From a bacterium (GTDB taxonomy: Bacteria; UBP4; UBA4092; JAOAEQ01): a stretch of 64,000 nucleotides of DNA. The position numbers were made by a program, and so were the translations under genes. Where the stretch lies: assembly GCA_026416715.1 (NCBI GenBank), contig JAOAEQ010000001.1, positions 1 to 64,000 on the forward strand, written 5' to 3'. The notes beneath the pieces were generated by a model. It did no database searches. It was not told the DNA's origin and saw nothing but the letters and a program-made list of their open reading frames with translations. This document shows, piece after piece, positions 45,988-55,572 of the stretch (positions within the stretch are counted from its first letter, which is position 1; each line of letters opens with the position of its first letter).

Positions 45988-46569
45988 TTATTCTGCTATG
46001 GTTTTTTCTTCCGCCGCTGGTTCTACGTACACCGTATTTCCAACTACTTTTACGATTTTAACACTCACGTTGCGGTCAATCGGATTACCATCAGCGGATT
46101 TCGCCGGTGATGAATATCGGCTCCCGCGCTGGATATACGCTACTTCACCTAAACCAGTTGCGCTAATCGGAGTAATCACTTCGCCAATTGTTCCGATCAA
46201 CTCACTAATCTGCGCTTCACTCGAACTTTGGGTTACACTGAACAATTTCGCAAATAGCATAAATACTATCGCAGCAATCGCTAACGCAACTACAACTGAA
46301 ACCAAAACACTTACCAGCGCAGAAACTTTTAATGCAAATAATGCAATTAATCCCATTGCACCGAATGAGGTTATAAACGTTGCTATCACCACCGGAGATA
46401 ACGGCGAAAACTGGAGTTCACCGCCGGAAACTTCTGTCCCGACATCATGTCCGCCGATATCCACTTCATGCCCACCGCCGAAATCAAAATGATGCCCGCC
46501 AAGGATAGTAGCAATAATCGCGTAAATCAATCCGACTAATAAACAGAAGAAATACAACGCCGCTAACAT
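45988..46569 (-). CDS. NfeD-like membrane protein with OB-fold domain
   Basis: Partner of flotillin in the usual nfeD-flotillin operon. Seen: an N-terminal helix (LYFFCLLVGLIYAIIATIL), a His/Gly/Asp-rich loop (GGHHFDFGGGHEVDIGGHD), two further transmembrane helices (about 65-110), and a C-terminal NfeD OB-fold segment (LIGTIGEVITPISATGLGEVAY...VSVKIVKVVGNTVYVEP). It has 193 residues, the truncated form lacking the ClpP-like protease domain. AAGGTGGTG precedes the ATG. The flotillin gene follows after 194 bases. The His-rich loop could bind metal (inference). Confidence 0.9.
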   Translation of the reverse strand: MLAALYFFCLLVGLIYAIIATILGGHHFDFGGGHEVDIGGHDVGTEVSGGELQFSPLSPVVIATFITSFGAMGLIALFALKVSALVSVLVSVVVALAIAAIVFMLFAKLFSVTQSSSEAQISELIGTIGEVITPISATGLGEVAYIQRGSRYSSPAKSADGNPIDRNVSVKIVKVVGNTVYVEPAAEEKTIAE

Positions 46570-47015
46570 TTTTGTTTCACCACCTTATGAATACTTTAAC
46601 GTTAAGTTTTACGATTTGAATTTTAGGTTTAGAATTTATTTTGATACGATTATCCTACTCCGAAAACATCAAATTTGCAAGTACAATCAATTGGTTTTGG
46701 ACAGAAATATGAATCTATCCAATAAGTTTACACCGAGTAGACAAAATTCAAAAAGTAAAGTCTGAAATTCCAACTTTTGTAGACAGGAACATATTTGCTC
46801 GACTATTGATTCTATTTCGATTATCCAGTAGATAGCTATCATATCAAATTGATTTTGTGAACAAAAACAAACTCCAGATTCCGGAGTTTGCTGGATAAGT
46901 CAATGGTTAACTTTTTGTCTTTAAAAATTTCCTTCTTCATGCAAATGTACTGAGCTCTTTTCAATCAGGTTTAAAGTTGCCAAACCCGACTGTTTTAGGT
47001 AATGATATTACATAT
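46570..47015. other. Divergent intergenic region, no gene
   Basis: About 445 bases between nfeD and the O-antigen-ligase gene. Apart from AT-rich sequence it contains one hairpin, CAAACTCC-AGATTCC-GGAGTTTG (46868-46890), resembling the one at 57266-57290. No open frame worth calling. Confidence 0.4.
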
Positions 47016-49307
47016 ATGCAACTAATCAAATGGTTAGATAAACTCTGGTTCATTGGATTAATCGTTCTATTCTTTTTTGCGCCAATCATAATGATTCGCT
47101 GGCCGGAAGGTGGGTTCCATAACTTGGTACTCAAAGAAACCTTCTGCCAAGCGCTTATCCTATTTTTTTTATTCACCGTCCTTGCGAAGAAACTCATTGA
47201 AAAGAAACTAACCTTCACCCGGTCATCGTTAGATTTCCCTTTTATCGCATTGTTAATTCTCGCTGGAATTTCGATATTCTACTCTCCGACGGTTTATACC
47301 AGTTCGCAGGAGTTTAGTAAACTGGCGCTGTTTATCATCTTCTATTTTCTCGTCATCGACCAAATTCAAGACCGAAAAACAATGTATCTCTTATTTATCC
47401 CAATCATCGCTGCAGGAATTATCACCGCTTTTTTTGCTACTTGCCAGAACCAGCAGATTTATCTCTGGGGATTTCTTCCTCGAGCGGAAGACCGGAACCG
47501 GATGATGGCAACGATGGGACATAATAATGGAGTTGCCAGCTATCTGATGATGACTAGTTTCATCTTACTCGGCTGGCTCCTGCATGCAAACCGCAAGCCA
47601 TCGAAAAACATCGGGATTATAGTTCTGCTACTCTGGTTCTTATTTGTTATCGTAGCGACGTTATCCCGTGGGGTTTGGATGGGAACATTCACTGGTCTGA
47701 TTATATTCAGTTATTTCCTGATTCAGCGATATGGTGCGAACAACCTCTGGCAAAAATATCATAAAGCGATTATCGTCGCGTTAGTTATCCTGTTTGGATT
47801 TATCGGCTTGCTATCGGTTAAAAGCCCGCTGAACCCATGGAATGTTTCGGTAGTTAAACGATTTTCTGAAACCTGGTTAACCTGGCGTACCTACGTTAGC
47901 GATACTCGGATTCGGATGTGGGCGACGACTTGGGAGATGATTCGCGACCATCCGGTTCGTGGAGTCGGCCTCGGTGCATTTAAATATCTCATCCCCCTAT
48001 ATCATGGAAAATACTTCGAACGATACCCTGATTCCAAACTTGAACCGACCAGCGCATTAACCAACCAAGCGCACCAGGAGTATCTCCAGCTCTGGGCAGA
48101 ACTCGGAATATTCGGGCTTCTCATTGGACTCAGTGCGCTATTTATCTATCTCCGCATCGGCTGGAAAACAATGAAACGAATGAATGAATTGGAAGTAAAA
48201 CATCCGGAAAATCAGGTTTCGTATGCAACGTTATTCGCCGGACTCTATGCCGGAAGTATCGGAGTTCTCATTCAATCGCTGGTAGATTTCCCGCTCCATA
48301 TTGCGCCGTTAGCATTATTATTCCTATTTATGGTCGCGTTGGTGATGAATGCGAAACGGATTATTGCAATCAAACCGAGTCCTGTAATAGATACCGAACC
48401 TTTACAACGGTTGAATACTCGGAACCTAGCTATTATCATCATTGCATTTATCATCTATGGGATTACACTCATTCCATTATCTATCGTTCTCCTAGCCAAT
48501 AAATATCAACAGAAATGCGCATATTATCTAACCCGTGCAAGTGGATTAGAAAACGACCCTGACCAATCTGAACGAATCAGGCTACTCAAGCAAGCGATTG
48601 ATGCCGGGATGAAATCAGTGCTATTGCAACCGAATTCCGGTCGAGCGCAATACTATCTCGGACTAGCGTATTTACGGTTCGGGAATTTGAATCTGGGGAT
48701 TGAACATCTCAAACTGGCGCAGAAAGATTTAGAATATCGAGATTTACATTACGAACTTGGGCTCGCGTACGAACAGCTGGAACGCTACCCTGCGGCAATA
48801 ACCGAATATAAGAAAACCGTGTTTATTTATCCGCCGTCAACCGATGCATTAGACCGACTAGCGCAAGTGTATGAAAAAATGGGGCGACCACTTGACCAGT
48901 TTGACGTGTGGAAGAAGATTCTCAAATATAACCCGAACTATATGGAAGAAACGATAGCAAAAAAAGCAGCACAATATCGGCAGATGCGACGATATGAGTT
49001 AGCGGAACAGGTTTATCTCTGGGGGATAGGAATTGATTCAACTAATACTACGTTATATCGCGGATTAACCGGATTGTATCATGCAACAAAACAATATGAT
49101 AAACTCATTTCTACCGGATTACGGTTATTGGAGCTGAATCCAAATGAACCGGTAGTATATCATCGGCTGGCTATCGGTTATCTCGCGCTAGGGAATTTCG
49201 GCAAAGCGAAACAATATGCGGAACAAGCATTACAACTGAATCCGACTAATCCGCTAGCGAAACTCGTTCTCCGCGAAGTCAACCGAAAGAACCCTGCAAA
49301 ATTATAA
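47016..49307 (+). CDS. O-antigen ligase / polymerase (Wzy_C) with C-terminal TPR repeats
   Basis: Polytopic membrane protein (about 11-12 helices) of the WaaL/Wzy_C superfamily fused to TPR repeats. Seen: MGHNNGVASYLMMTSFILLGWLL, the periplasmic loop with RMWATTWEMIRDHPVRGVGLGAFKYLIPLYHG and NQAHQEYLQLWAELGIFGLLIGLS, the hallmark of Wzy_C proteins. This is followed from residue about 515 by four or more TPR units (GRAQYYLGLAYLRFGNLNLGIEHL; ALDRLAQVYEKMGR; VVYHRLAIGYLALGNFGKA). The start is the ATG at 47016; an upstream TTG at 46977 is less likely. It acts in glycan ligation at the periplasmic face; substrate unknown. Confidence 0.88.
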   Translation: MQLIKWLDKLWFIGLIVLFFFAPIIMIRWPEGGFHNLVLKETFCQALILFFLFTVLAKKLIEKKLTFTRSSLDFPFIALLILAGISIFYSPTVYTSSQEFSKLALFIIFYFLVIDQIQDRKTMYLLFIPIIAAGIITAFFATCQNQQIYLWGFLPRAEDRNRMMATMGHNNGVASYLMMTSFILLGWLLHANRKPSKNIGIIVLLLWFLFVIVATLSRGVWMGTFTGLIIFSYFLIQRYGANNLWQKYHKAIIVALVILFGFIGLLSVKSPLNPWNVSVVKRFSETWLTWRTYVSDTRIRMWATTWEMIRDHPVRGVGLGAFKYLIPLYHGKYFERYPDSKLEPTSALTNQAHQEYLQLWAELGIFGLLIGLSALFIYLRIGWKTMKRMNELEVKHPENQVSYATLFAGLYAGSIGVLIQSLVDFPLHIAPLALLFLFMVALVMNAKRIIAIKPSPVIDTEPLQRLNTRNLAIIIIAFIIYGITLIPLSIVLLANKYQQKCAYYLTRASGLENDPDQSERIRLLKQAIDAGMKSVLLQPNSGRAQYYLGLAYLRFGNLNLGIEHLKLAQKDLEYRDLHYELGLAYEQLERYPAAITEYKKTVFIYPPSTDALDRLAQVYEKMGRPLDQFDVWKKILKYNPNYMEETIAKKAAQYRQMRRYELAEQVYLWGIGIDSTNTTLYRGLTGLYHATKQYDKLISTGLRLLELNPNEPVVYHRLAIGYLALGNFGKAKQYAEQALQLNPTNPLAKLVLREVNRKNPAKL

Positions 49308-49436
49308 CATCTGCCACCGAGACCGCAGAGAAATTTGGAGTATTATTCGTAGAACCTAAGACTACGTTTCAACTCTTTCTCGCCAAACTTGCTTGCAACG
49401 ATTTATGAATCGATTCCGCATTCTTAGCGGAGTAAA

Positions 49437-49462
49437 GATGAACGAGCTCGAGCTCGTTCATC
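49437..49462. repeat. Perfect 26-base palindrome between convergent genes
   Basis: GATGAACGAGCTC followed by its exact reverse complement GAGCTCGTTCATC. It lies 130 bases after the O-antigen-ligase stop, within a degraded TGCCACCGAGACCGCAGAGA palindrome region and followed by CCCTGTTTCGG. No poly-T, though the minus-strand side has TTTA. Confidence 0.6.
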
Positions 49463-49518
49463 CCTGTTTCGGATAGTGTTTGTTTCGGATTTCGATATTT
49501 AATATTCGGATTTGCTTT

Positions 49519-50247
49519 TCACTGCAGGTACTGCATAACGATGATTTGCGTAGGTTTCGGCAGTTTATCTTTAGAAATTTCAAGTTTAGAGACGGTAGTC
49601 TGGTCAACCTTTTCTGTTCCGCCTTTAGATAAGAACTCGGCAACGGTAGCTAACGGGAATTTGACCGCATCGGTTTTATAATGCATCGGGATAACGATAT
49701 TCGGTTTGAGTTGGTCGATAACTTTCCAAGCATCCTGCCAATCGATCGTATAGGTTCCGCCGACCGGAATCATGAGGATATTGATTTTCCCAAGCTGTTC
49801 AATCTGTGATTTGCTTAAGGTTGTGCCCAAATCACCAAGATGGCAGAAGGTAATGCTATCAATCGCGAATTTAAAAATCGTATTCTTACCCCGCTGAACC
49901 CCGAACATTTTATCGTGGAACGATTCGATACCGATAATTTCGACTTCTTTAACTTTTTGTTTTCCCGGAGAACGAAGAACGGTCGGATTGCCGCCAATTT
50001 GCTCAACATAATTATGGTCAGCATGTTCATGACTAACCGTGACCACATCGGCAGAAACGGTTATCGGTTTATATCCGATCGCGCCATCGAACCCGCCGGG
50101 TTTATACGGGTCAGTAACCACTCGGAATCCCTTTTCTCCGGTGATAACAAAACTCGATTGTCCATACCATAGCACCGTTACGGCGAAAACCGAGCTGCTT
50201 AATAGCAAACATACAATCCCAATACTCAAAATAACTATTTTTTGCAT
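49519..50247 (-). CDS. Exported MBL-fold (UlaG-like) metal-dependent hydrolase
   Basis: Metallo-beta-lactamase-fold protein of the L-ascorbate-lactonase-like branch but with a signal peptide (QKIVILSIGIVCLLLSSSVFA). Seen: TVLWYGQSSFVITG opening, metal motif HEHADH near residue 75, GDLGTTLS near 150 and IPMHYKTDAV near 200 providing the last His. 242 residues. The start is ATG at 50247, preceded by AGGAGGGG; twelve upstream in-frame codons are ignored. A good promoter lies 30-60 bases upstream. The substrate is unknown; periplasmic location suggests a phosphodiester or lactone of cell-wall glycans. Confidence 0.88.
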   Translation of the reverse strand: MQKIVILSIGIVCLLLSSSVFAVTVLWYGQSSFVITGEKGFRVVTDPYKPGGFDGAIGYKPITVSADVVTVSHEHADHNYVEQIGGNPTVLRSPGKQKVKEVEIIGIESFHDKMFGVQRGKNTIFKFAIDSITFCHLGDLGTTLSKSQIEQLGKINILMIPVGGTYTIDWQDAWKVIDQLKPNIVIPMHYKTDAVKFPLATVAEFLSKGGTEKVDQTTVSKLEISKDKLPKPTQIIVMQYLQ

Positions 50248-50278
50248 AGGATACCCCTCCTGTATTATAGGTATAGGT

Positions 50279-50308
50279 ATCATAAACCTATGTCAATGAA
50301 TTTGTCAA
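50279..50308 (-). promoter_or_regulatory. Sigma70 promoter of the UlaG-like gene
   Basis: Minus-strand TTGACA (50303-50308), 18 bases, TATGAT (50279-50284). Start near 50272, leader of about 25 bases containing AGGAGGGG. Confidence 0.65.
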
Positions 50309-50370
50309 GATGGAATATATAAAACTTTAGAAAGCGTTGCTCTCAACGACTTCTGCGGTGAATGATTTTT

Positions 50371-51432
50371 TTAGGAGAGCCATTCAGCAAGATGGGATTG
50401 AACAAACTCGTCATCGTTTAACCAAGGATACTCGCTGGCGATACGGTCTAATTCTACCGCCTGACCGGGAGATAAACATAACCTAGGGTCAAGACAATGG
50501 GAATACTGCATCAGTCCTTGCCGGCGCAGAATTTCGTTTATCCCAGGTATACAACCGGCAAAACTATTCGCCGCATCGAAGATAACCGCATTCGCATCGG
50601 TTAATGCGATATGTTTCTGGAGTAATGTAGGTGGTATCGGCTGGTTGAAATCTATAATTGTATGGATTTCCGCTAACAACTCAACCGCAGTTTTAGTCCA
50701 TACTGCCCATTGCCCGAGTAATCCGCCTTTAAACCGCAAAGTTTTTATTCCGGAATTGGTCGTGAAGCTATACGGAGTTAATAAATCGGGAATAATATTA
50801 TCATCGTTGCCGGTATAGAGTGCAATATCATGTTCTCGACCAGCCATCGCTACCGCCCGAACGACATCAAGCGTTTGGTAGCGGTTAAACGGTGCAACTT
50901 TAATTGCGACTACATTATCAAGTTCAGCAAACTTCCGCCAGAAATCAAATGAGAGGATTCTGCCACCAACCGCCGGTTGCAGATAGAATCCCATAATCGG
51001 AATGATTTGGCTAACGGTTCTGCAATGGTAAATCAACTCTGAATCAGTCGCTTCTTTCAATGCACTTAAACTTAACAAGGCAATGTCGTATCCGAGGTTC
51101 GCGGCTAATGCTGCTTCTTGAACCGCTTGTGCGGTTTTTCCGCATACACCAGCGATTTTTAGAATTGCTCGCTGATGTTTGTTACTCAACGTATCAATCG
51201 TGTTCGAAGCGAGTTCTAATAGCGGTTCAAATAACCCGAATTCGGGTTGCCGAATCTCGAATTGGGTCGTATGTACTCCAACCGCTATTCCGCCCGCTCC
51301 TGCTGCAGCATAATAACGGTATAACGCTACCTGATGTTTCTCGTCCAACTTCCGATTCGCATCGAGCGCAAGCGGTGAAGCAGGGATAACCACACCGTGC
51401 TTTAGTAATTCTAATTTAGATTGTGATAACAT
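50371..51432 (-). CDS. Dihydrodipicolinate synthase (DapA/NanA) family aldolase
   Basis: Class I Schiff-base aldolase family, TIM barrel. Seen: GVVIPASPLALDANRKLDE with the active-site-loop equivalents, the conserved Tyr in MGFYLQPAVGG near 149, and the Schiff-base Lys in VVAIKVAPFNRYQTLD near 178. It lacks the exact DapA signatures and is longer (353 residues), with a C-terminal helical extension, so it is more likely a sugar-acid aldolase or dehydratase than true DapA. It is downstream of an epimerase gene and a GH20 hexosaminidase gene on the same strand, pointing to amino-sugar or sugar-acid catabolism. Confidence 0.85.
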   Translation of the reverse strand: MLSQSKLELLKHGVVIPASPLALDANRKLDEKHQVALYRYYAAAGAGGIAVGVHTTQFEIRQPEFGLFEPLLELASNTIDTLSNKHQRAILKIAGVCGKTAQAVQEAALAANLGYDIALLSLSALKEATDSELIYHCRTVSQIIPIMGFYLQPAVGGRILSFDFWRKFAELDNVVAIKVAPFNRYQTLDVVRAVAMAGREHDIALYTGNDDNIIPDLLTPYSFTTNSGIKTLRFKGGLLGQWAVWTKTAVELLAEIHTIIDFNQPIPPTLLQKHIALTDANAVIFDAANSFAGCIPGINEILRRQGLMQYSHCLDPRLCLSPGQAVELDRIASEYPWLNDDEFVQSHLAEWLS

Positions 51433-51456
51433 TGGAGATATACTTCTGTCAAGTTA

Positions 51457-51512
51457 AATTGCAAAATTAGTATTGCAAATTTCAAAATGAAAAATGCTAA
51501 ATGCTAAATTTG
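51457..51512. repeat. AT-rich repeat of the AATGCTAAATTTG family
   Basis: AATTGCAAAATTAG...ATTGCAAATTTCAAAATG...AATGCTAAATGCTAAATTTGAAA; shares words with the palindrome at 44197-44267 but in a different arrangement. Confidence 0.45.
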
Positions 51513-51519
51513 AAACGCG

Positions 51520-52563
51520 TTATTTCTTATCCAGAAACTGTCCATCGGTAACCTGAAAATGGGTCGGTTTCCCAAGCAGTTTACCACCATGCTGAATCCA
51601 ATCCGCAATCATAGTTATCATTTCCGAAACGGACACTTTCGGTGCTCCGAATAGTCTATATGATTGACTGGGATTGCTTAAATATGCTTTTCCCGAATCG
51701 GTTCCAGTAAAGGTTACCGGAACATTAAATAATGTTCCAAACTGCTGCGCGATATATTTAACTGAGAGAATCTCTTTTCCTGTAACATTTAGAATCTTAG
51801 GCGGACTAGCGGTATGCGCTAAACATAACAACGCCCGGTTGATAGCGTCTTCTTGCCAGATAACATTCGTCCAGCTAACGGTTAAATCAACCGGTTTTCG
51901 TGCATAGACCTGTTCTGCAATGTCAACCAGAACACCATACCATTTTTCTACTGCATAATTTAATCGGAAAAGAAGAACTTTAGTTCCATATTTCTTCGAA
52001 TAATATTCAAAAATCCGTTCACGAGCTAAACAGGAATGCGCATACTCGCCGATAGGAGCTGGCGGATCTGTTTCTTTGCTGCCGCCGGATTTCGGAGAGG
52101 TTAACGCATAAACGCAGCCGGTAGAAAACGCAACGATATTAGATTCTTTAAATGTTTGGGCGACATTATTCGGAACGATAACATTAATCAGCCAGGTTAA
52201 CGGTTCAGAACCGAGTTCGCCGAATTTCCGACCAACCAGAAAAATGATGTTTTTCACCTGCGGGAGTTTCTGCACCTCTTTCAAATTCAATAGATCGCAG
52301 CGAATTAGTTTAATTCCTGCGGCGGTCAATATATGCTCTTGTTTTTCATCGAAATTGATATCTACCGCGATAATTTGTTTTTTAACTTTCGCCTGACGAC
52401 ACGCAATATCTGCCAGCATCGCTAATGACGGTCCGATTTTGCCGCCTGCACCGAGAAGCATAATATCGCCATCAAGCCGTTTCATCATCTGGAGCAATTC
52501 CGGATATGGTGTCGCTCGAGAAATAAAATTGTCTGAATCAACGGGAAGCTGTGGTTTAGTCAT
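51520..52563 (-). CDS. NAD-dependent epimerase/dehydratase (extended SDR) with altered YxxxK motif
   Basis: Extended short-chain dehydrogenase fold. Seen: nucleotide-binding IMLLGAGGKIGPS near 34, Asp-containing AVDINFDE, the ST-type FSTGCVYAL near 146, and YAHSC where the family's YxxxK is expected, so the catalytic Lys is Cys (GAGTATGCGCATTCCTGT on the coding strand). The surrounding sequence LARERIFEYYSKKYG is otherwise canonical. It begins nine bases after the GH20 gene and is followed by the DapA-like gene, so the three are probably an operon. Enzymatic activity is uncertain; the YxxxC form may still bind NAD and sugar. Confidence 0.85.
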   Translation of the reverse strand: MTKPQLPVDSDNFISRATPYPELLQMMKRLDGDIMLLGAGGKIGPSLAMLADIACRQAKVKKQIIAVDINFDEKQEHILTAAGIKLIRCDLLNLKEVQKLPQVKNIIFLVGRKFGELGSEPLTWLINVIVPNNVAQTFKESNIVAFSTGCVYALTSPKSGGSKETDPPAPIGEYAHSCLARERIFEYYSKKYGTKVLLFRLNYAVEKWYGVLVDIAEQVYARKPVDLTVSWTNVIWQEDAINRALLCLAHTASPPKILNVTGKEILSVKYIAQQFGTLFNVPVTFTGTDSGKAYLSNPSQSYRLFGAPKVSVSEMITMIADWIQHGGKLLGKPTHFQVTDGQFLDKK

Positions 52564-52572
52564 ACGGTATTT

Positions 52573-55479
52573 TTAATTTACCCCTGTAATAGCTAGAATA
52601 ACTGGACTCGCTTCGGTTCCAAATGACCGAATAGCAATTTTCGTAAGTTTCTTATCCGGATTCGGGTTCTCCCAGATAACGTCCCACATCCCGAGTGGCT
52701 GTCCCAGATTCGCGTTCCCTTGCCAAACCAGACGACATCCGAGTCCGGTTCGAACATCATTAAATGCGAAGATATTTCTGCCGTAAATTAGTTTCTGGGA
52801 GGTTTTTGTTCCATCGGTATAGAAAAAGGTTATTTCGCCAACGTCAGTATTATCATTCGTTCGAAATGCAGCGGTCATCAGAAAATGGAGTTCGGAAACG
52901 CGAAGGTGGTCTAATGCAACCTCGAGCTGTTCCGGATAGCTTCCTGTCGGATTGAATTTGCCAGAGAAAACCACAGCGGATTCGTTGCGCGAATTCGGAT
53001 GTATCAGAAATTGGGTTTCTCCAAAAAGGTTCCGGTCTTTCGGAAACGCTGATAAGTCTAAATCTCTACCATATCCGAGCCAACCAGTTTTTCGGTTATC
53101 ATCATCCAAACGACGGTTATATACTTCCTGTAAATCAATGAAAAACCCTGATTTCTTTTCCAATATTGGTTTTCGTTCTGACCATACATCGAGAAAAACC
53201 TGTTTTGCGCTAAACGGTAGTTTGCTCACTTCAAGATTATCTCCCGTCCAGGCATAATTCGCTGCCCAAAGATATGCCCAGTATTGGAACCAACTCGGCT
53301 CATTGCCGTCAATTTTAAAATTAAATCCTGCCCAGGTGGTTTGGAGATACCCTTTATTTTTATACATCCGGCAAGCTTTTGCCAAATTCCGGATATTATT
53401 CGCAAAATACCAGCCGCAACCAATCGCATCGAATCCTTCTTCTTTCCAAAGTTTTAAGGATTTGAAGGTTTCTGGAGTATCCGTTGCATCATAATGCCAA
53501 TCGCAGATAACGACATCTTTCGGAAGCAGTGCCCGCCGTTTTTTCGCTTCTGCAACCGACGGCGCAAACGCTGCTGAACTCGCTTCATCTCGATGTAAGA
53601 ACATATCGCCCCAAAGCATAACTTTTATACCCCGTTCAGTTAACCAAGTATGCAGTTTATTGATATCTTCCATAATCAAATCCGTTGCCGTTTTTCCGAA
53701 CTTTTTACTTCGATAAGGAAACCGTGCGTCAGTCGTAACTTCGTCATGTCCGATATGGAAATAGCGCGGTTTGAAAAATTCGAGCGCTTCCTGAAATATA
53801 CTGAATATAAAGGTATATGTTTCTGGATTGGTGACGCAATAGGCATAAGGTTTGTCTGGGTCTTCCGCCAAATCCAGATGCTGGCTGTTCGTAAATATCC
53901 ATTCCGTATGACCCAGAGAAGGAATTAACGGAATAAGTTCGATATGATACTTTTTTGCCGTATCAACAACTTTCTGCGCATCAGACTTAGTCATACCATA
54001 TTGAGCGCTGGCTATTTCCGGATGTGAATCCCATAACAGATATTCTACCTGCCAGATGAGTGTATTGATTTTATATCGTGCCATGAGTGTGCGAACCGCT
54101 TTCGCAATTTCATCGCCGGCATCTTTTCCAGATAGACAATGGATACCGCGAAATTCTAATGCTGGATAATCAATGATTTCAGCGCCTTTCAGATAGATAC
54201 CCTGGTCGGTAACTTTTACTAATTGGAGGAGACTGGTTAACCCATAGAATATGCCGGTATCAGTATTCGCAGTAATAAAAACATTATCTGCATCTACGCT
54301 CAGACAATACGCTTCATTATTATCCGGTAACGTTAATCCTTTCTCTTCACACTTTCTATAAGGTATCGTATATCGCAGTTTCTCACCTAATACAATTGCG
54401 GGTTCATTTTCTTTACCGGACGGCACTTCATCGTAAACAACCATCGGTTGGATCTGATATAACTCTTTTAGATCTCGTAAAAAGAATTCGATGGCATTTT
54501 CAATCGTTCCCGTTGGCTTTTTCCCAAGATATATTTTAGTTCTATTTGACACCGGAAATAGCTGACCGGTATATTTTAGATGTTTCGGAATCGGAATAAT
54601 ATAGTTCTGTTCCCAATTCGGGGTTTGCGCATTATCAACTACTTTAACTGATGGATGGATAGAAGTCATACCGGATGAAGTAGATTCGAATTTCATCTGT
54701 TGCGGAAATTTCATTGAAATTGTATATGAAATCCTTTTTTTTGGCGGAATATCTCGTTCAAGAAATCCTAGCCAAAATAACGGTTTATTTTCATCTGCCC
54801 ATTGGTTCTTCCGATAATCGAAAAACACAGGGTCACTCTGCGGGTCGGAAGTTATTTCTATAGGCCCAATACGAGAGGTCAGGATAATTCTACTAAATCC
54901 GCGAGCGACCATACTCTCAGCAATACCGCTGCTTCTCGCTTCGACTGGAATTATTCCTAGGAGAGAACGTTTTGCGGTTCCGGTTATTGCAGAATAGGAT
55001 TTCCCGATGATTAAAAATGGATTGAATCCACCGACGTTCCATTCGATAATTGCCGGAGTGTCCTGCGCTAAAGTGAATTCGATTGTAGTCGTATAGGTAT
55101 TATCCGGTAAGAGAATAAACGTTTCGGTTCCAGAAAAAGGACAATTATGTTCTGCAGATAAATAATGATACAGGGTTATCTTTTTGCCTTTCTTATACGG
55201 CTCAATTGTTGCTTCTTCCATTAATTTCGGCTGGTCATTCATACCATAAATTCGTGATAACCAGCCGGGAGTCATCACCCAGAGTGAACTGCCATTAAAA
55301 ACTGGTACACCAAATACGGTTAGTTTCACCCCTTGACCGGGAATATATTGGAAATCCATATCCCCGACTTTCTCTTTGATATCATATCTAATTGCAGAGT
55401 TCGCCATACTACTCAATGATACTCCTATACAACCAATGAGCAATACTACTATAATACTTTTGCTTATAACTAAACGCAT
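52573..55479 (-). CDS. Secreted GH20 beta-N-acetylhexosaminidase with N-terminal extension
   Basis: Exported glycoside hydrolase removing terminal GlcNAc/GalNAc, probably from chitin or peptidoglycan-derived oligomers. Seen: signal peptide (SIIVVLLIGCIGVSLSSMA), about 300 residues of beta-rich sequence without a recognised domain, a GH20b-like region (IYLGKKPTGTIENAIEFFL...DTGIFYGLTSLLQLV), and the TIM barrel with LEFRGIHC, LIPLIPSLGHTEW and the catalytic FHIGHDEVT (Asp-Glu pair) around residue 595. The C-terminal 150 residues are beta-sandwich. The Shine-Dalgarno GGAGG is 9 bases from ATG. First gene of the GH20-epimerase-DapA-like set; a probable extended -10 (TGT-TATGAT) lies at 55532-55540. 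Confidence 0.92.
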   Translation of the reverse strand: MRLVISKSIIVVLLIGCIGVSLSSMANSAIRYDIKEKVGDMDFQYIPGQGVKLTVFGVPVFNGSSLWVMTPGWLSRIYGMNDQPKLMEEATIEPYKKGKKITLYHYLSAEHNCPFSGTETFILLPDNTYTTTIEFTLAQDTPAIIEWNVGGFNPFLIIGKSYSAITGTAKRSLLGIIPVEARSSGIAESMVARGFSRIILTSRIGPIEITSDPQSDPVFFDYRKNQWADENKPLFWLGFLERDIPPKKRISYTISMKFPQQMKFESTSSGMTSIHPSVKVVDNAQTPNWEQNYIIPIPKHLKYTGQLFPVSNRTKIYLGKKPTGTIENAIEFFLRDLKELYQIQPMVVYDEVPSGKENEPAIVLGEKLRYTIPYRKCEEKGLTLPDNNEAYCLSVDADNVFITANTDTGIFYGLTSLLQLVKVTDQGIYLKGAEIIDYPALEFRGIHCLSGKDAGDEIAKAVRTLMARYKINTLIWQVEYLLWDSHPEIASAQYGMTKSDAQKVVDTAKKYHIELIPLIPSLGHTEWIFTNSQHLDLAEDPDKPYAYCVTNPETYTFIFSIFQEALEFFKPRYFHIGHDEVTTDARFPYRSKKFGKTATDLIMEDINKLHTWLTERGIKVMLWGDMFLHRDEASSAAFAPSVAEAKKRRALLPKDVVICDWHYDATDTPETFKSLKLWKEEGFDAIGCGWYFANNIRNLAKACRMYKNKGYLQTTWAGFNFKIDGNEPSWFQYWAYLWAANYAWTGDNLEVSKLPFSAKQVFLDVWSERKPILEKKSGFFIDLQEVYNRRLDDDNRKTGWLGYGRDLDLSAFPKDRNLFGETQFLIHPNSRNESAVVFSGKFNPTGSYPEQLEVALDHLRVSELHFLMTAAFRTNDNTDVGEITFFYTDGTKTSQKLIYGRNIFAFNDVRTGLGCRLVWQGNANLGQPLGMWDVIWENPNPDKKLTKIAIRSFGTEASPVILAITGVN

Positions 55480-55572
55480 CTAATGATTCCTCCAAAGAAT
55501 CAATTAAAAGAGAAAAGTACATAGTTGAAATATCATAACAAACTTCGTAATTGATAAGATAGTATAAATAAA

